Source of the DNA: Dipteris shenzhenensis
Lineage: Eukaryota; Polypodiophyta; Polypodiopsida; Gleicheniales
Strand: one strand, 5' to 3'
NCBI GenBank assembly: GCA_047967505.1
Contig: CM106538.1
Length of the DNA stretch: 64,000 nt
The first letter of the stretch is position 1. Every line of letters begins with the position of its first letter. Of this stretch, positions 43,413-53,904 are shown piece after piece. The notes beneath the pieces are model-generated. The model was not told where the DNA came from. It searched no databases and saw nothing but the letters and a program-made list of their open reading frames with translations. The translations under genes and the position numbers were made by a program.

Positions 43413-44833
43413 GATCTAGCTGAGCGTGCGTGAATGCTTGAAGCTCAGCAGCTCTATGGGAGGAAGGAGAAGCTCTGTGGGAAGCTTTGTGGGTGACTTT
43501 ACTTGCATCCGAGTGTGCAGAGACCTTGGAGGAACCTTTGAAAAAGTAACTTTGGTTTTGCGAAGTGGTTTTGAGAGCCTGTTAAGAGTTTTCAAAGAAA
43601 AAGTCGTTTTTTGAGCTTTTCTCTGTTCCGTTCGATGACAGAGACTCCATATTGACTTGTAGAGGCAACTATTGCTTGCTTTTGGTGTCCACTTCACTTC
43701 AGGAGCTTGGAAACCCCTTCATTCTTGAATCTGGAATCATTTCATTGGATTTCTGACTCACTGTGTCAGTTCCTGCGTTTTTTGCCCGGGTGTTGGAACT
43801 CAAGTTTGGAGCAACCATTTGCAGATCTGTCAGTTCCGGTGGACTCAGGAGGTCCTAAAACTTCTATGTTGCTCATCATTCGCACTCCGGTGGAGTTTAC
43901 AAATAGCTCTGTTTCCAAAAACGTTTTTCAGTCCGTGTGTTGGACCCAGTGATTGAGACCACGGTTTCCAAAACCGTCTGTCCCATTGCGTTCCGGACGC
44001 CCAAAAACCCCTACCTCTCAGTTCTTGCGCGATTCGGTGGAGGATTTTCAGAGTTATAGATCTCTGTGTATTCGATTTCGTCTCTCTGTTATGCATTTTT
44101 CATTCTAAGGTTTTGAAACCTTAGATTTATGCCACATGGCAGTGGATAAGTGTTGACTCCCATTTCTCACTCATCGGTTGGGATTTTGGAGTTTTGGCAG
44201 AAGAGAGATATTTGCAGATTTTCTTACTGAGTCCGATTATGCAATGGTGCCCATGTTTTGAGGCATTTCAGGTTCTATTTTCAGTAGCAGTCATTACCGT
44301 CGGACTATGATTTCTTGAGCATACCTTATGCAGATCACTCTAGTTGTAGTTTGAGCAGTGTGTGCGCTCATTTGTCGTATGCATTGGGTTGCAGTGGATG
44401 ATTTATAGGCCATTTAGATGCATTACGGTCCTTATTGGATGCGCTGATAGGCCCAAATTGCCTTGTGGGATGCTATTTTTATGGACGCTTTGCACATGGA
44501 TGCCATTTTATGCTAAGGGACAGCTTTGACACATTGCAGGTGATGCATTGATAGTGCTATGCTCTCTTGGATGAGATATTATTGATGCATATGCCAGTGG
44601 ATGGTGTTTATGCTTGAGTCATTTGGCACTTATTGGCATTTTCTTTTGGGCCAGGTTTGCTCATATGGATGCATAGTATATGCACATGAGTCAGATGCAT
44701 CTTTTGATGCTTTGAGCTTTGAGTTTTTGGTGATATTTCACTCTATTGTGGCATACACATTTGGGTGCACCTGGTATTTGGTGTGATTCTCTCTTGCAGG
44801 CACTAGCATTTGGGATTTTGTTTCATTTGCATC
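43413..44833 (+). other. Long untranslated leader of Copia C
   Basis: About 1.4 kb between the primer-binding site and the Gag start, unusually long for a Copia. Short open frames (for example 43426-43614, 43707-43952, 44601-44786) have no retroelement motif. From 44380 to 44780 the words GGATG, GCATT and TTTGG recur, giving a loosely periodic T/G-rich stretch. It probably holds the packaging signal. Confidence 0.55.
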
Positions 44834-47800
44834 ATGGCATCCTCTTCCATGTCTGAAAAGGAGTTTTTCAACATTAAAAAGTTTGATGGGACAAACTTTT
44901 CTTTGTGGAAAGAACAAATAAGGGATGTGCTTATTCAAAAGAAGCAAATTAAACCCTTGGCAGGGATTGAAGCTAAGCCTGCAAATATGTCTGAGGATGA
45001 TTGGAATGAGCTGGATGCATTGGCAAAGTCTACTATTAGACTTCATCTTGCAGAGTCAGTTTATTTCACAGTAGTAAATGAGCATACTACGGAAGATTTG
45101 TGGAAGAAACTGTGTGCCACTTATGAGAAGGAAATTGCCTCTAATAAAGTTTACCTCATGAAGAGGTTGTTTGAGCTGCAGATGAAGGAAGGGGTCTCCA
45201 TTGCTTCTCACTTGAATGAATTCAATATTATTTTCAGCCAGCTTCAGGCTCAAAAAATGAATTTTGATGCGGAGACTAAGGCAATATTTCTCTTATGTTC
45301 ATTGCCATCCTCATGGGATACCTTCTGTACAGCTGTCAGTAACTCTGCACCTGGTGGAGTACTGAAATTTGATGATGTTGTGGGCAGCTTGTTGGCCCAG
45401 GAGATTAGACGGAAGTCTATGGATGGCAACAAGCAGGATGCAGCCTTAAATGTGCAAAGGGGCAGATCACAGTTCAGGGGGAAGTCCCAAGAAAGAGGGA
45501 AGTCTCGTAGCAAATCCAGGGCACGGAACATTGAGTGTTACCATTGTGGCAAGAAGGGCCATATGAAAAAGGATTGCTACAAGCTAAAAAGAGAGCAAAA
45601 GGATAAGAAAAATAATGCAAATCGGGGTGCAAATCAAAAGGAAGAGAGTCCAAGGGAGGACAAAGGAAAAGTGAAGATCGAGGAGATCAATGCAGTCACA
45701 CATGATAGTGACAATGATGGTCTGTTCATGTCTAGTTTATCTGCAGAGTTGCTTATCACTTCAAATGATGCATATTCCCAGGATTGGATTTTGGATTCTG
45801 GTGCTTCATTCCATGTTACTCCCCATAGGGAATGGTTCTCCACTTATGACAGTGGAAAGACAGGTTGTGTGCATCTTGGAAATGACTATGCATGTGACAT
45901 AGTGGGAGCAGGTGACATAAAGTTTTCTTTTGCAAATGGGTCTACATTTGTTTTGAAACATGTGAGACATGTGCCTAAGCTGACCAAGAGTCTTATTTCA
46001 GTGGGTCAGCTAGATGATGCTGGTTTTCACACCACTTTTGGTTTTCAGAGTTGGAAAATTCAGAAGGGCTCTATGCTTTTGGCCAGGGGTGCCAAGTGTG
46101 GGACTTTGTATCCCTTACATGTATCAGGGGTATTTGATCATGTTGTTGCAATAACCGAGCAGCCAAGCACTTCTTTGTGGCATTGCAGGTTGGGGCACAT
46201 GAGCCAGAATGGAATGAAACTCTTATGCCGTTTGGGTTATGTACCGCATTTGAGTTTCTCTGATTTTGAATTTTGTGAGCATTGTCTCTATGGGAAGCAA
46301 ACTAAATCAGCCCATAAAAGAAGGGGAAAGAAAGAGTTTGAAATGCTTGATTTGGTGCATTCAGACGTATGTGGTCCCATGCCTACACGGTCATTAGGCG
46401 GGGCTGAATACTATGTGACATTCATTGATGATGCAACTAGGAAAGTGTGGGCTTATGCTATAGCTCGGAAGAGTGATGTGTTCCAGGTATTTCAGAAATG
46501 GCTGGCCTTGGTTGAGAATCAGTCAGGTAGAACGCTTAAATGCCTATGGATTGATAATGGTGGAGAGTATCTCTCTCATGACTTTCAGCATTTCTGTGAT
46601 ACACGTGGGATTAAGAGGGAGCTCACATCCCCTCGTACTCCAGAGCAAAATCCAGTTGCAGAAATAATGAACCGTACCATTCAAGAAAGGTTGCAATGCA
46701 TGCTTTCCAATGCAAGTCTTTCTGGTGGTTTTTGGGTTGAGGCAATGAAGACTGCAGTGCATGTGATCAATAGATCACCTAGTAAGAGTTTGGATGGTGG
46801 TATTCCTAAAGAGGCATGGAGTGGCAAGAAGCCCTCTTACTCTCATTTGCGTATATTTGGGTGTGAGGCATATGCACATGTGCCAAAAGAGCTTCGAAAG
46901 AAGCTAGATCCTAAGTCTAGGAAATGCATCTTTCTGGGTTATGGTGAAAGTGGAGAGATGGGCTATCGTCTCTGGGATCCAGAAGCAAAGAAGATCATAT
47001 GCAGCCATGATGTGGTCTTCAATGAGAAGAAGATGCATAAGGCACCCATGAGGGATGTGGAAATGAGGAGAATCACTTTTCAGGATGTGAATCCACCTGC
47101 ATATGTTGATAGACAGCAAGCTGTCCATGCACCAAATGTACAAGAAATGGTACCACCAAGTACTCCCACAGGTATACAATCAAGGGTAGATGATGGATCA
47201 TCTATTAGTGGAAATGATGAGCCAAATGTGGCTGATATGCAGGTGGGACAGCAAGCTGAAATGCCATTGAGAAGATCATCTAGAGTGTCTAGACCGCCTA
47301 ATAGGTTTGTTCCAGGGGTAGACTATGTGATGCTTACTGATTGCGCGGAGCCTTCTTGCTACAGAGAGGCTATGATGCGTGAGGATCAATGCAAGTGGGA
47401 GTATGCTATGCAATCAGAGATGAGTTCACTTATGAAGAATAAGACTTGGGACTTGGTTTCTTTGCCACATGGAAAGAAAGCATTGCCATGTAAATGGGTC
47501 TACAAAATGAAGGTCACAGGTGATGATGTGCCTAGGTACAAGGCCCGTTTGGTTGCTAAAGGGTTCAAGCAAGAGAAGGGTGTGGACTTTGATGAGATAT
47601 TATCTCCGGTTGTGAAGATGACCACACTTAGATGCATGCTTGGACTAGTGGTAGTAGAGGATATGGAGCTTATGCAAATGGATGTCAAGACAACTTTCTT
47701 GCATGGGGATTTGCATGAGGAAATTTACATGGTGCAGCCGGAAGGCTTTGAAGAAAAGGGCAAAGAGCATTTAGTTTGCAAGCTAAAGAAGAGTCTCTAT

Positions 47801-48163
47801 GGTCTTAAGCAAGCACCTAGAGAATGGTGTCAGAAGTTTGATGCTTTCATTCGGTCCCAGGGTTTTAGAAGGAGTGAAATTGATCACTGCCGAGTCTACA
47901 CTAAAAGGGCTAAGGATAATAGCCTGATAATCTTGGCACTATATGTGGATGATATGCTATTGGCTAGCAAGAATACTTATGAGCTAGATGCATTAAAGGC
48001 CAAGTTGCATGAGGCCTTTGATATGAAGGATTTGGGATTTGCACGTCATATTCTTGTATGCGCATCACGCGTGATCGGAGTAGGAAACTCCTTTGGCTTT
48101 CACAAAAAGAGTATGTTACAAAAGTATTGCAGCGTTTCAATATGGAGGGGGGGAAGGCAGTGA
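44834..48163 (+). CDS. Copia C gag-pol polyprotein (Gag to RT), frameshifted near its end
   Basis: One open frame of over 1,100 codons. I prefer the ATG at 44834 (MASSSMSEKEFF) to 44810 because plant Copia Gag proteins begin this way. Domains in order, residues counted from 44834: Gag ~10-210 (FDGTNFSLWKEQIRDVL, YEKEIASNKVYLMKRLFEL), CCHC knuckle CYHCGKKGHMKKDC ~235, protease WILDSGASFHVTP ~317, GAG-pre-integrase (LWHCRLGHMSQNGM) ~445. Integrase follows: LVHSDVCGPMPTRSLGG ~507, IDNGGEY ~573, TPEQNPVAEIMNR ~605. RT follows: CKWVYKMKVTGD ~885, QMDVKTTFLHGDL ~948, YVDDMLLAS ~1037. The integrase DDE acidic residues appear present. Near 48057 one base is missing relative to the expected frame, so the protein runs off into ~35 unrelated residues; the rest continues in another frame at 48058. 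Confidence 0.95.
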   Translation: MASSSMSEKEFFNIKKFDGTNFSLWKEQIRDVLIQKKQIKPLAGIEAKPANMSEDDWNELDALAKSTIRLHLAESVYFTVVNEHTTEDLWKKLCATYEKEIASNKVYLMKRLFELQMKEGVSIASHLNEFNIIFSQLQAQKMNFDAETKAIFLLCSLPSSWDTFCTAVSNSAPGGVLKFDDVVGSLLAQEIRRKSMDGNKQDAALNVQRGRSQFRGKSQERGKSRSKSRARNIECYHCGKKGHMKKDCYKLKREQKDKKNNANRGANQKEESPREDKGKVKIEEINAVTHDSDNDGLFMSSLSAELLITSNDAYSQDWILDSGASFHVTPHREWFSTYDSGKTGCVHLGNDYACDIVGAGDIKFSFANGSTFVLKHVRHVPKLTKSLISVGQLDDAGFHTTFGFQSWKIQKGSMLLARGAKCGTLYPLHVSGVFDHVVAITEQPSTSLWHCRLGHMSQNGMKLLCRLGYVPHLSFSDFEFCEHCLYGKQTKSAHKRRGKKEFEMLDLVHSDVCGPMPTRSLGGAEYYVTFIDDATRKVWAYAIARKSDVFQVFQKWLALVENQSGRTLKCLWIDNGGEYLSHDFQHFCDTRGIKRELTSPRTPEQNPVAEIMNRTIQERLQCMLSNASLSGGFWVEAMKTAVHVINRSPSKSLDGGIPKEAWSGKKPSYSHLRIFGCEAYAHVPKELRKKLDPKSRKCIFLGYGESGEMGYRLWDPEAKKIICSHDVVFNEKKMHKAPMRDVEMRRITFQDVNPPAYVDRQQAVHAPNVQEMVPPSTPTGIQSRVDDGSSISGNDEPNVADMQVGQQAEMPLRRSSRVSRPPNRFVPGVDYVMLTDCAEPSCYREAMMREDQCKWEYAMQSEMSSLMKNKTWDLVSLPHGKKALPCKWVYKMKVTGDDVPRYKARLVAKGFKQEKGVDFDEILSPVVKMTTLRCMLGLVVVEDMELMQMDVKTTFLHGDLHEEIYMVQPEGFEEKGKEHLVCKLKKSLYGLKQAPREWCQKFDAFIRSQGFRRSEIDHCRVYTKRAKDNSLIILALYVDDMLLASKNTYELDALKAKLHEAFDMKDLGFARHILVCASRVIGVGNSFGFHKKSMLQKYCSVSIWRGGRQ

Positions 48164-48900
48164 GTACTCCATTGCCTCCATATGTGAAACTGAGTCATAC
48201 AGATAGTCCCAAATCAGATGAGGAGAGGGCCATGATGGCCAAGGTTCCTTATGCATCAACGGTTGGGAGTCTTATGTATGCTATGATAGCTACTAGACCA
48301 AACGTTGCATTTGCAGTGGGAGTTGTTAGCCGGTATATGGCTAATCCAGGAAAGAGGCATTGGGAGGCAGTTAAGTGCATCATGAGGTACATGAAGGGTA
48401 CCAAGGAGATGTGCATCTGCTTTGGTAAAGGAGACATGCGTGTACTTGGGTACACAGATTCAGACTATGTAGGGCATGTGGATAGTAGGAGATCCACTTC
48501 TGGTTATGTGTTCACCTTTGCAGGTGGTGCAGTGTCGTGGATGTCTCGCGCACAGAAGTGCATTGCTTTGTCTACCACAGAGGCTGAGTATGTTGCAGCC
48601 ACAGAGGGTTGCAAGGAGGCTATATGGCTTGATCGGCTAGTGGGAGATTTGGGGATTCATACAGGTGTACCGACATTGCATAGTGATTCCATGAGTGCTA
48701 TCCAGCTAGCACGGAATCCGATCTTTCATGCAAAGACTAAACACATTGAGGTCAGGTACCATTTCATCAGGGAGGTACTTGAGGACAAGCACATAGAGCT
48801 TGTCAAGGTTCATACAGATGATAACCCTGCAGATATGCTGACGAAGAGTCTACCTAGTCAGCGGTTTGAGTATTGTCGTGTATTGATGGGCATTGGATAG
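48058..48900 (+). CDS. Copia C gag-pol, second part (end of RT and RNase H)
   Basis: 280 codons overlapping the end of the first frame. It begins in the RT thumb region (LLWLSQKEYVTKVLQRFNM, ATRPNVAFAVGVVSRYM). The RNase H domain carries YTDSDYVGHVDSRRSTSGY (~residue 130), ALSTTEAEYVAATEGCKEAI and the C-terminal NPADMLTKSLPSQRF, ending LMGIG at 48900. The ATG at 48058 is an internal Met, not a true start. Apart from the frame change this half looks intact, so a single base separates this copy from a continuous polyprotein frame. Confidence 0.92.
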   Translation: MRITRDRSRKLLWLSQKEYVTKVLQRFNMEGGKAVSTPLPPYVKLSHTDSPKSDEERAMMAKVPYASTVGSLMYAMIATRPNVAFAVGVVSRYMANPGKRHWEAVKCIMRYMKGTKEMCICFGKGDMRVLGYTDSDYVGHVDSRRSTSGYVFTFAGGAVSWMSRAQKCIALSTTEAEYVAATEGCKEAIWLDRLVGDLGIHTGVPTLHSDSMSAIQLARNPIFHAKTKHIEVRYHFIREVLEDKHIELVKVHTDDNPADMLTKSLPSQRFEYCRVLMGIG

Positions 48901-48940
48901 TATGCTCACTGGTTGTTCTCCCTTAAAGGCACATTGTCCT

Positions 48941-48953
48941 TTAAGTGGGAGGT
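48941..48953 (+). promoter_or_regulatory. Polypurine tract of Copia C
   Basis: TTAAGTGGGAGGT immediately precedes the 3' LTR, as expected for the plus-strand primer. Confidence 0.75.
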
Positions 48954-49138
48954 TGTGGGGGTTAAAGATCATTGTGCCTTTACCCCGGTTATGTACAATA
49001 CTCAAACACATATATAAATGAATGAAAAAGAAGATTAGGGTGGTTCTGCACCCACCAAAACTTGTGGCTCTCTGTCTCTCTGTCTCTCTGTCTCTCTCTC
49101 TCCTTCTTCCGTTCTTGCTTCCGTTGAGAGCACTCTCA
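48954..49138 (+). repeat. 3' LTR of Copia C
   Basis: 185 bp from TGTGGGGGTTAAAGATCATT to ...GAGAGCACTCTCA, nearly identical to the 5' LTR over the central part. Differences lie in the first 35 bases and in the CTCTCTGTCTCT microsatellite. Confidence 0.93.
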
Positions 49139-49563
49139 CACACTTCTAACTATCGTGCAAGAACTTCTGCGCAACTACTCGCACAAACAAACATGTGAAC
49201 TTCTCAAAAGTTCTCAAAATCCACTTTCAACATTGGTAAGACAACAATCCATTCAGCCCTACATCTACCACTAATGGCATCCCACTACACGAGCCTTTCA
49301 ACAGAGAAATTGCAAGAAATATCACAACTCTATCAAGATCTTCAACTTGTTGTCTTCAACGAGGTGTCCTTGATTGGTCATAGCACATTAGTTGCAATAC
49401 ATATGCGCCTACACGAAATCAAGCACAACCATCTCCAACCATTTGGAGGACTTTATGTTCTCTTATGTGGAGACTTATGCCAAGCTAGCCCAACAAAAGA
49501 TGCATGGATCTTCGTCCGAACAATCCACACAAACATCAATGCAAAAATCATTTTGGAAAGATA
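49139..49563 (+). pseudogene. Helitron helicase pseudogene, part after Walker A
   Basis: It begins with the second CACAC duplication and continues the PIF1-type helicase: LLTIVQELLRNY... then, after frame changes, NIGKTTIHSALHLPL near 49231 and the open frame 49274-49563. That frame has SLSTEKLQEISQLYQDLQ, the Walker B region LVVFNEVSLIG (Asn where helicases have Asp) and PFGGLYVLLCGDLCQASP. It ends against the antisense Copia fragment, so later helicase motifs are absent. Confidence 0.9.
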
Positions 49564-49567
49564 ATGT

Positions 49568-50070
49568 CTTGCAATATGAACTCACAACTCTTTGCTACTG
49601 GAGCATAAGTCTCATCATAATCCTGACCATATTGCTGTGCAAATCCTTTTTCAACTAGTCTTGCTTTGTATTTTTGAATACTGCCATCTGGATTGTACTT
49701 CACTTTGTATACCCATTTGTTTTATATGGCCTTATATCTTGGTGGAAGGTCACATAATTTCCAAGTATTATTCTTATACAAAGCATCCATTTCTTCATTC
49801 ATAGCAATTTGCCGTTCTGGCTTGTCGACTGTATCTTCAAAGTACATTGGCTCTTCTATAGCCATGATGGTAGTCATAAGAGCATAGTTAAATTGCTTTG
49901 CCTTTCTGAGCATGATATGTCAATCTGGTTGGTGGTCTGCTTTCCATAGTAGACCGTTGAAGCTGCTATGGCTCTGCTTGGGGTGTTGCTAGCAATTCTT
50001 GCGCTTCTTCATCAACCTATTCTGTAGTTGACTATTGTGGGCGAGTGTAGCCTAAACATATTTAAGAACT
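49568..50070 (-). pseudogene. Fragment of a Copia reverse transcriptase (family D)
   Basis: On the minus strand, 49913-49722 reads AMNEEMDALYKNNTWKLCDLPPRYKAI, and 49720-49575 continues with [20 protein letters not shown] and [17 protein letters not shown]. This is the start of a Copia RT of a family different from A and C. The connecting region up to ~50070 carries EEAQELLATP and MESRPPTRL-like pieces. A stop separates the two blocks. No LTR is attached. Confidence 0.88.
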
Positions 50071-50460
50071 ATTTACCTTAATGGGAGTTCGTTATGCAAC
50101 CGCTGATGAGGTGTGTCTGCAAATTAGCAAGCAACTACCATATGTAGTTAGTTAGTGGTTTGACTCATGGATCTGTCACATAGTATTCTGAATGCGGATA
50201 TGGTGTTGTCGATTAGACTCTCTTTTGCCTAGTTCTATGCTTACTTTATATGCTGTTGTTACAAAAGCATTTGCAATATAAGAAATATGTAGTTGTTCAC
50301 TTCAATTGATCATCTCTATGGCACTCAATCTTGAGTTGGTGTATTCTGTTTCAGAAGCTCTGAATGTATTCATGAAGATACCGTATGTTTACTAATAGGT
50401 AGATTTGAGGATCTAATCTCTACCTATTACACTGGTGATCCTGCAAATAAATCGGGCATT
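50071..50460. other. Unassigned sequence between two retroelement fragments
   Basis: No motif recognised. It may contain the remainder of the antisense Copia fragment in decayed form. Confidence 0.35.
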
Positions 50461-52575
50461 TTGACCGAATGCAGCAAAGGAGTTGAAAGACGAAGTAGAT
50501 AGGCAACATGTCGAAGCCGTAGGTGTTCTACCCCCAAGGGGATGGACAATCAGAACAACTTAATCGAATCCTGAAACACTTGGTGATCAAAGAGATTAAG
50601 TCAACACAATCTGCACCTCAAGAAGGAACAATTGGCAACAACCTTGGTAGGCAATGCCATGAGTTGGTTCATTCAATATGATATAAATCACTTTCCGGAC
50701 TATGATGTTCTGAAACAAGCTTTTTTGTCAAGATTTTGACAAGAGAAAACGCCAGAAGCAATCCTCAAGAAACTTCGATAAATAAAACAAAAGGATCTGC
50801 TGGTAGAAGACTACGCTCAAAAGTTCGAAAATCTGAACCAGAGGCTAGTCACCACGCAGAGACCGATTGAGGGTTAAAAAAGGAATTGGGGGATTACTTT
50901 TGCAAAGGGTTAAAAAAGGAATTGAGAAGTGATGTGGTGGGAAGGGACATGTTGGCAAGAGCCAACGACTTTGACAACATGGTCGCAGCGGCACAATGTG
51001 TAGAACAGAGATTTGGTATGACAAAAGCAAATCAAAGAAGGGGAAAAAGAAGGAGGCAGAGGATTCAGATTTGGACACAGATTCGGACGAAGACTCTGAC
51101 ACCGAGAGTGAGGATGATGATATGGAATCCGAGTCTGAGGAAGATGAATCGGATGCTTCGGATGATGATGAGGACATGAAGTCCAAGAGAAAAAGGGAAA
51201 AGGAATCCAAGAAGGGAAAGTCCAAGGGGAGCTCCAAGTCAAAGAAAAAAAGAAAAAGGCAAAAGCTTCCTTAAGAAGCTAGAGGAAAAGATAAAAAGGC
51301 ATTTGAAAAGTATGGGGCTATCAAAAGCCGGTTCATTTGAGAAAGCTCATTGTGAGTTCTGCCTCAAACGAAATCATGATAGTGCTAATTGCTGGTACAA
51401 TCCGAATTATAGGGGGTAGTTGCCTCACATGCAAGCTGCTGTAGCAGTGGCACAACCACCTACAGCCAATCAAGTAGGGGTAAATGAGAAGACCAGCATA
51501 TCAAAATTGGGGAAACAATCCTCGACAAGCCAATACAAGTACTGATGCACATAATTGCACATATTGTGGAAAAGTTGGACATAGACAAGGTCCATGATGT
51601 GAACTCTGGTGTAAACATCGCAATGAGAGGGGCATCCCAATTGTTCAATACCATACACGATCACAAACGCAAAATGCACCTCATCCACCACAAGCCTAGG
51701 CCAATGCTGTGATAATACAACTTGAGCAGAATGGGGTAGGGGAAGGATCGAGAAAATTGAAGTAGATAAAAGCACAAAAGAAGAAGGGTATGGAGCTAGT
51801 ATTGGCTATTTTATGTGTTTGCTCAGGATGTCAGCAAGAAAGTAACATGTTAGAAGGACAAAATGATCCGACAGCACTGGCTGTAATAAGGTCTAAAGGA
51901 CCAATCCCAAAGGAGGAAAAAATACCAATGGCAGATAAATGTAAACACCCAATTGATTGGGATGAGCAAAAGAACGTTTGACATGAGGTTCTTAAAGCCT
52001 TGGATAAGGTGAATGCAGAGAAAAAGGTTAAGTGGGCATTGATGGACACCACACAATCTATACATGCCCAAGGCAAAATGGATGTATCAGTACAACTAGC
52101 AGAGAACAAGGTCCAACCTCAATGTGCAAATCCAGCAATGATTGAGGTGGAACCAAAGGAAGATCAGGCTGGCGGTAAAAGGAGCATAGTACAACCCGAG
52201 GTATCTAATAGGCCAGACGACAACCAGAAAGTAGACATTCTGAAAAAGAAAGGGGCTTGCAGAGAGGCTTAGCAGAGGATTGGCATGCTTAAGGAATCAG
52301 AAAAGGAGGTTACGAGGGAACAAGAAGAATTGTTTCACAGCCTGCTCAAGGCGAAGATTAATATCACACTGGATCAGCTTCTCAATCTAGTACCGGAATT
52401 CAAAATGCAGTTGTTGGCTAAGTTGTCAGTTAACATGGGGAGCCTAACGGATAAGGCAAAAAAGGAAGAGGGAGAGTCTTTTGAAGTTGAACCAACTGTG
52501 AATGCAGCACAAATAGCATCACTATGGATGAGAACCAAAACAATCCTACCAAAAGAATCAAGTCCATGCCTTTAA
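50461..52575 (+). pseudogene. Ty3-type retrotransposon Gag, decayed
   Basis: Plus-strand pieces in several frames. 50630-50880 matches the retrotransposon Gag domain (GNAMSWFIQYDINHFPDYDVLKQAF, VEDYAQKFENLNQRL). 50886-51020 has YFCKGLKKELRSDVV and ANDFDNMVAAAQCVEQRF. 51030-51260 is a Ser/Asp/Glu stretch followed by a Lys-rich one. Two zinc-knuckle-like pieces follow: CEFCLKRNHDSANCWYNP near 51357 and CTYCGKVGHRQG near 51556. Charged frames at 51790-52272 and 52285-52575 (NITLDQLLNLVPEFKMQLL) probably belong to the spacer before protease. The domain type is that of Ty3-like elements, with no RT remaining here. I infer the family from the Gag layout. Confidence 0.7.
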
Positions 52576-52639
52576 CTATCACCAAGGAATACAAGATACT
52601 TCACATTATTGCTCTATGCAAGGACCTACCACTGATTGG

Positions 52640-53600
52640 GCATCTTGCATGAATTGGAATGTGGATCATGTTTGACAAAGCTACCATCACTATTAGGTCC
52701 AAGGCCATAGGGGCCCCATAGGGATAGTTATTGTCTAAGGGGTAGAGGTAGAAGACCTCTAAATATTAGTTTCATATGCTAGTCCAAGATTGGAAAGAAG
52801 CTTCAAGCTATGGCATCAAATATTTGTCCACAATGGACACTTGATTCTTCATGTAATACATAGATAGAGAATGGTGGATATGATCCCACCTATCACAAGT
52901 ACCCTAGAAGCCTATTCAACCTATAGGCCAAGACACTGACCAAAATCAGGGGTTCACTCCAACATCTATGGGCCCATGCCCATGAAATCACTAACCAAAT
53001 TTGTGCACTTTTCTTTTACCTTCTCCAATGACTACACTTCAATAAGAGGATCTACACGCTATCAAAAAGTCTCAAGCCTTTAACAAGACTTTCATATGGG
53101 TGAAGGTAGAGATTTTATGTCAATGGAGTTTGTCACCTAGTGCAAGAATGGTCCAATATAATTGAGTAGCTAAATAGAAGAATTGAGTAATAGTCAACAT
53201 GGCACTAAGTGTATTGAAGCAAAAGGACATTCTTGGTCTTTAAAGGAAAATTTAGTCAGCAATACTATGCATATCCTCAACTAGAGTATAATCTTGGTAG
53301 ATGAGGAACTCACACCTTTGGAGGGATATTTTGAGAAGAAGCCAATTATCAAATTCATAGAAATCTTTGGTTTTTTAGATCCAAGGATTGTGGGTCCATG
53401 TTCATAGTGACACATGGAAGAAGATCGACCAACAAAGCTAGAAGTGCATCTTCATTGGCTACACTAAGGAGTCAAAGGCTTAATAGTTGTACCACACAAA
53501 ATAACAAAAGGTGGTGATTAGCTAGGACATGTTCCAATAGACCTACTTTGGATCAAATAGTAGAATATCCTTGAGATTGCACATTCTTATATACATGGGA
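52640..53600 (+). pseudogene. Copia integrase remnant, probably family B
   Basis: Heavily decayed but colinear with Copia: a GAG-pre-integrase-like stretch (LWHQIFVHNGHL near 52820), then the integrase start (YGPMPMKSLTKFVHF near 52968), MVQYN, NMALSVL, and near 53390-53520 the block before the linker (SKGLWVHVHSDTWKKIDQQS-like, CIFIGYTKESKA). Stops and frame changes are dense. An LTR-like sequence related to family B follows at 53905, which is why I place it there. Confidence 0.65.
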
Positions 53601-53904
53601 CTAGACCCAAATCTAGGATCAAATGACAAGGGGTCCAATCTAGATTGGGACCTTGGAATAACAAGATTCTAACAAGGGAAAATAGCAAAAACTTTGGTAT
53701 GTCAAGAAGCTAGAAAACTCTTGGAATGCCAACATTTGGATGAATAGTTTTGAGGGGTGGTAGAGGGCTAGGAGGTGAATATGCCAATCATGATCTATGG
53801 TCTAATGGGGATGAGTTCAAATTGATCAAGTATCCAACATCCTTTGAAGAATCAGGCAAACCACATTGGCAATCCTAAATCCTAAACCCTAAACCCTAGC
53901 CCTA
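53601..53904. other. Unassigned, ends in a short telomere-like run
   Basis: No gene. At 53873-53904 there are about four CCCTAAA-type words (CCTAAATCCTAAACCCTAAACCC as a run), a small telomere-like tract directly before the LTR-like sequence. Confidence 0.55.

Larger units (their letters stand above)
43216..49138 (+). mobile_element. Complete Ty1/Copia retrotransposon, family C
   Basis: 5.9 kb with two LTRs of 177 and 185 bp, CACAC target duplications, a primer-binding site, a ~1.4-kb leader, a nearly intact gag-pol and a polypurine tract. It is the best-preserved mobile element in the window. The LTRs differ by a few substitutions, a small indel and the length of a CT microsatellite, so the insertion is young compared with family A. 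It is not closely related to family A: the Gag and integrase wording differ throughout. Confidence 0.97.
39679..49563 (+). mobile_element. Decayed Helitron, split by Copia C
   Basis: Rolling-circle transposon remnant, recognised from a Rep/helicase gene in two parts: 39679-43215 and 49139-49563, separated by a complete Copia with a 5-bp target duplication. At 49563 it stops against an antisense Copia fragment, so the helicase end and the 3' CTRR/hairpin terminus are missing. I could not place the 5' TC terminus. Confidence 0.85.

Noticed and set aside
44738-48455. Minus-strand open frames inside Copia C
   Set aside because: Antisense to a clearly recognised gag-pol.
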